Part shown: positions 63,701 through 64,000 of the stretch, in pieces
Layout: each line of letters opens with the position of its first letter
Position numbering within the stretch: position 1 is the first letter of the stretch
NCBI RefSeq assembly: GCF_964340395.1
Contig: NC_135561.1
Location: forward strand, 1,224,501-1,288,500
Direction: 5' to 3'
Source: Glandiceps talaboti
Lineage: Eukaryota; Hemichordata; Enteropneusta; Spengelidae
Length of the DNA stretch: 64,000 bases
The notes under the pieces: generated by a model
Told to the model about the DNA's origin: nothing
Databases searched by the model: none
Seen by the model: the letters and a program-made list of their open reading frames with translations, nothing else
Program-made: the position numbers and the translations under genes

Positions 63701-63995
63701 GGTTTACTAAGATAGACACAAACTAAATCTCTTGTTCTTTAATGTGGTAGATTACACGTCAAGTGGGCGATAGCAGTTCCTCTGTTGTGTGATCTAATCA
63801 CCCTGTGATCAACATAGCGTAAACATTGGAAGTGCCAAAACAACACAGCAAGTTTATGGAACTGTAAATAAACTAGTTTTCAGAGAAGCTTCCCTACTGA
63901 GACTATAATTAAACCAACACCCATTCAATATCTTATCACAGTTGTATCAAAATGATGCCACAGTAGTTTTAGTTTGTGTCTATCTTAGTAAACTG
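63701..63995. mobile_element. Inverted-repeat element at the right edge (~295 bp)
   Basis: Ends are GTTTACTAAGATAGACACAA plus ACTAAA and its near-perfect complement TTTAGTTTGTGTCTATCT plus TAGTAAAC. The interior has no ORF. MITE-like, class not assigned. Confidence 0.7.
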
Positions 63996-64000
63996 AAGGT

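Overview
This is a repeat-rich, AT-rich, intron-bearing nuclear DNA window from a bilaterian animal. The long introns, the huge load of microsatellites and minisatellites and the several hairpin-type non-autonomous transposons suggest a marine invertebrate (lophotrochozoan or invertebrate deuterostome). The species cannot be fixed from the sequence alone. There is no sign of prokaryotic or viral organisation.

Two protein-coding genes are supported, arranged head to head. On the minus strand, from about 50.93 kb down to the left edge and beyond it, lies an insulin receptor substrate (IRS, chico-like) gene. I reconstructed twelve coding exons with matching splice phases (648 codons in the window): start codon and PH domain (exons 1-2), a PH-PTB linker (exon 3), the PTB domain (exons 4-6), Ser/Arg-rich phosphosite exons (6-10), and the first PI3K-docking exons with YMPM, YMAM and YVNM motifs (11-12). 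The C-terminal part lies outside the window. On the plus strand, 59.43-62.08 kb, lies a complete three-exon gene for a 203-residue NADPH-dependent FMN/quinone reductase of the flavodoxin-like fold. About 8.5 kb of repeat-rich intergenic DNA separates the two start codons.

Almost everything else is IRS intron. Layout: 0-1.2 kb, YxxM exons; 2.4-7.0 kb, a 29-bp minisatellite split by a 2.43-kb TTAA-flanked inverted-repeat transposon; 9.6-20.1 kb, exons 4-9 among minisatellites; 25.5-27.3 kb, exons 3 and 2; 27.3-50.8 kb, the 23-kb first intron with long TATG, GA/GACA, GTTGT and CT arrays, a CCAAT-rich 36-bp minisatellite and several hairpin elements; 51-59 kb, intergenic DNA with more arrays and two hairpin elements.

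The points most worth a second look are: an NPNY motif directly N-terminal to the PTB domain in the IRS linker; duplicated RPRT-x-SEG exons in a run of five phase-symmetric exons; three separate exons whose 5' splice-site region has been tandemly copied into the following intron; and an intact-looking TTAA-type transposon with near-identical long terminal inverted repeats.
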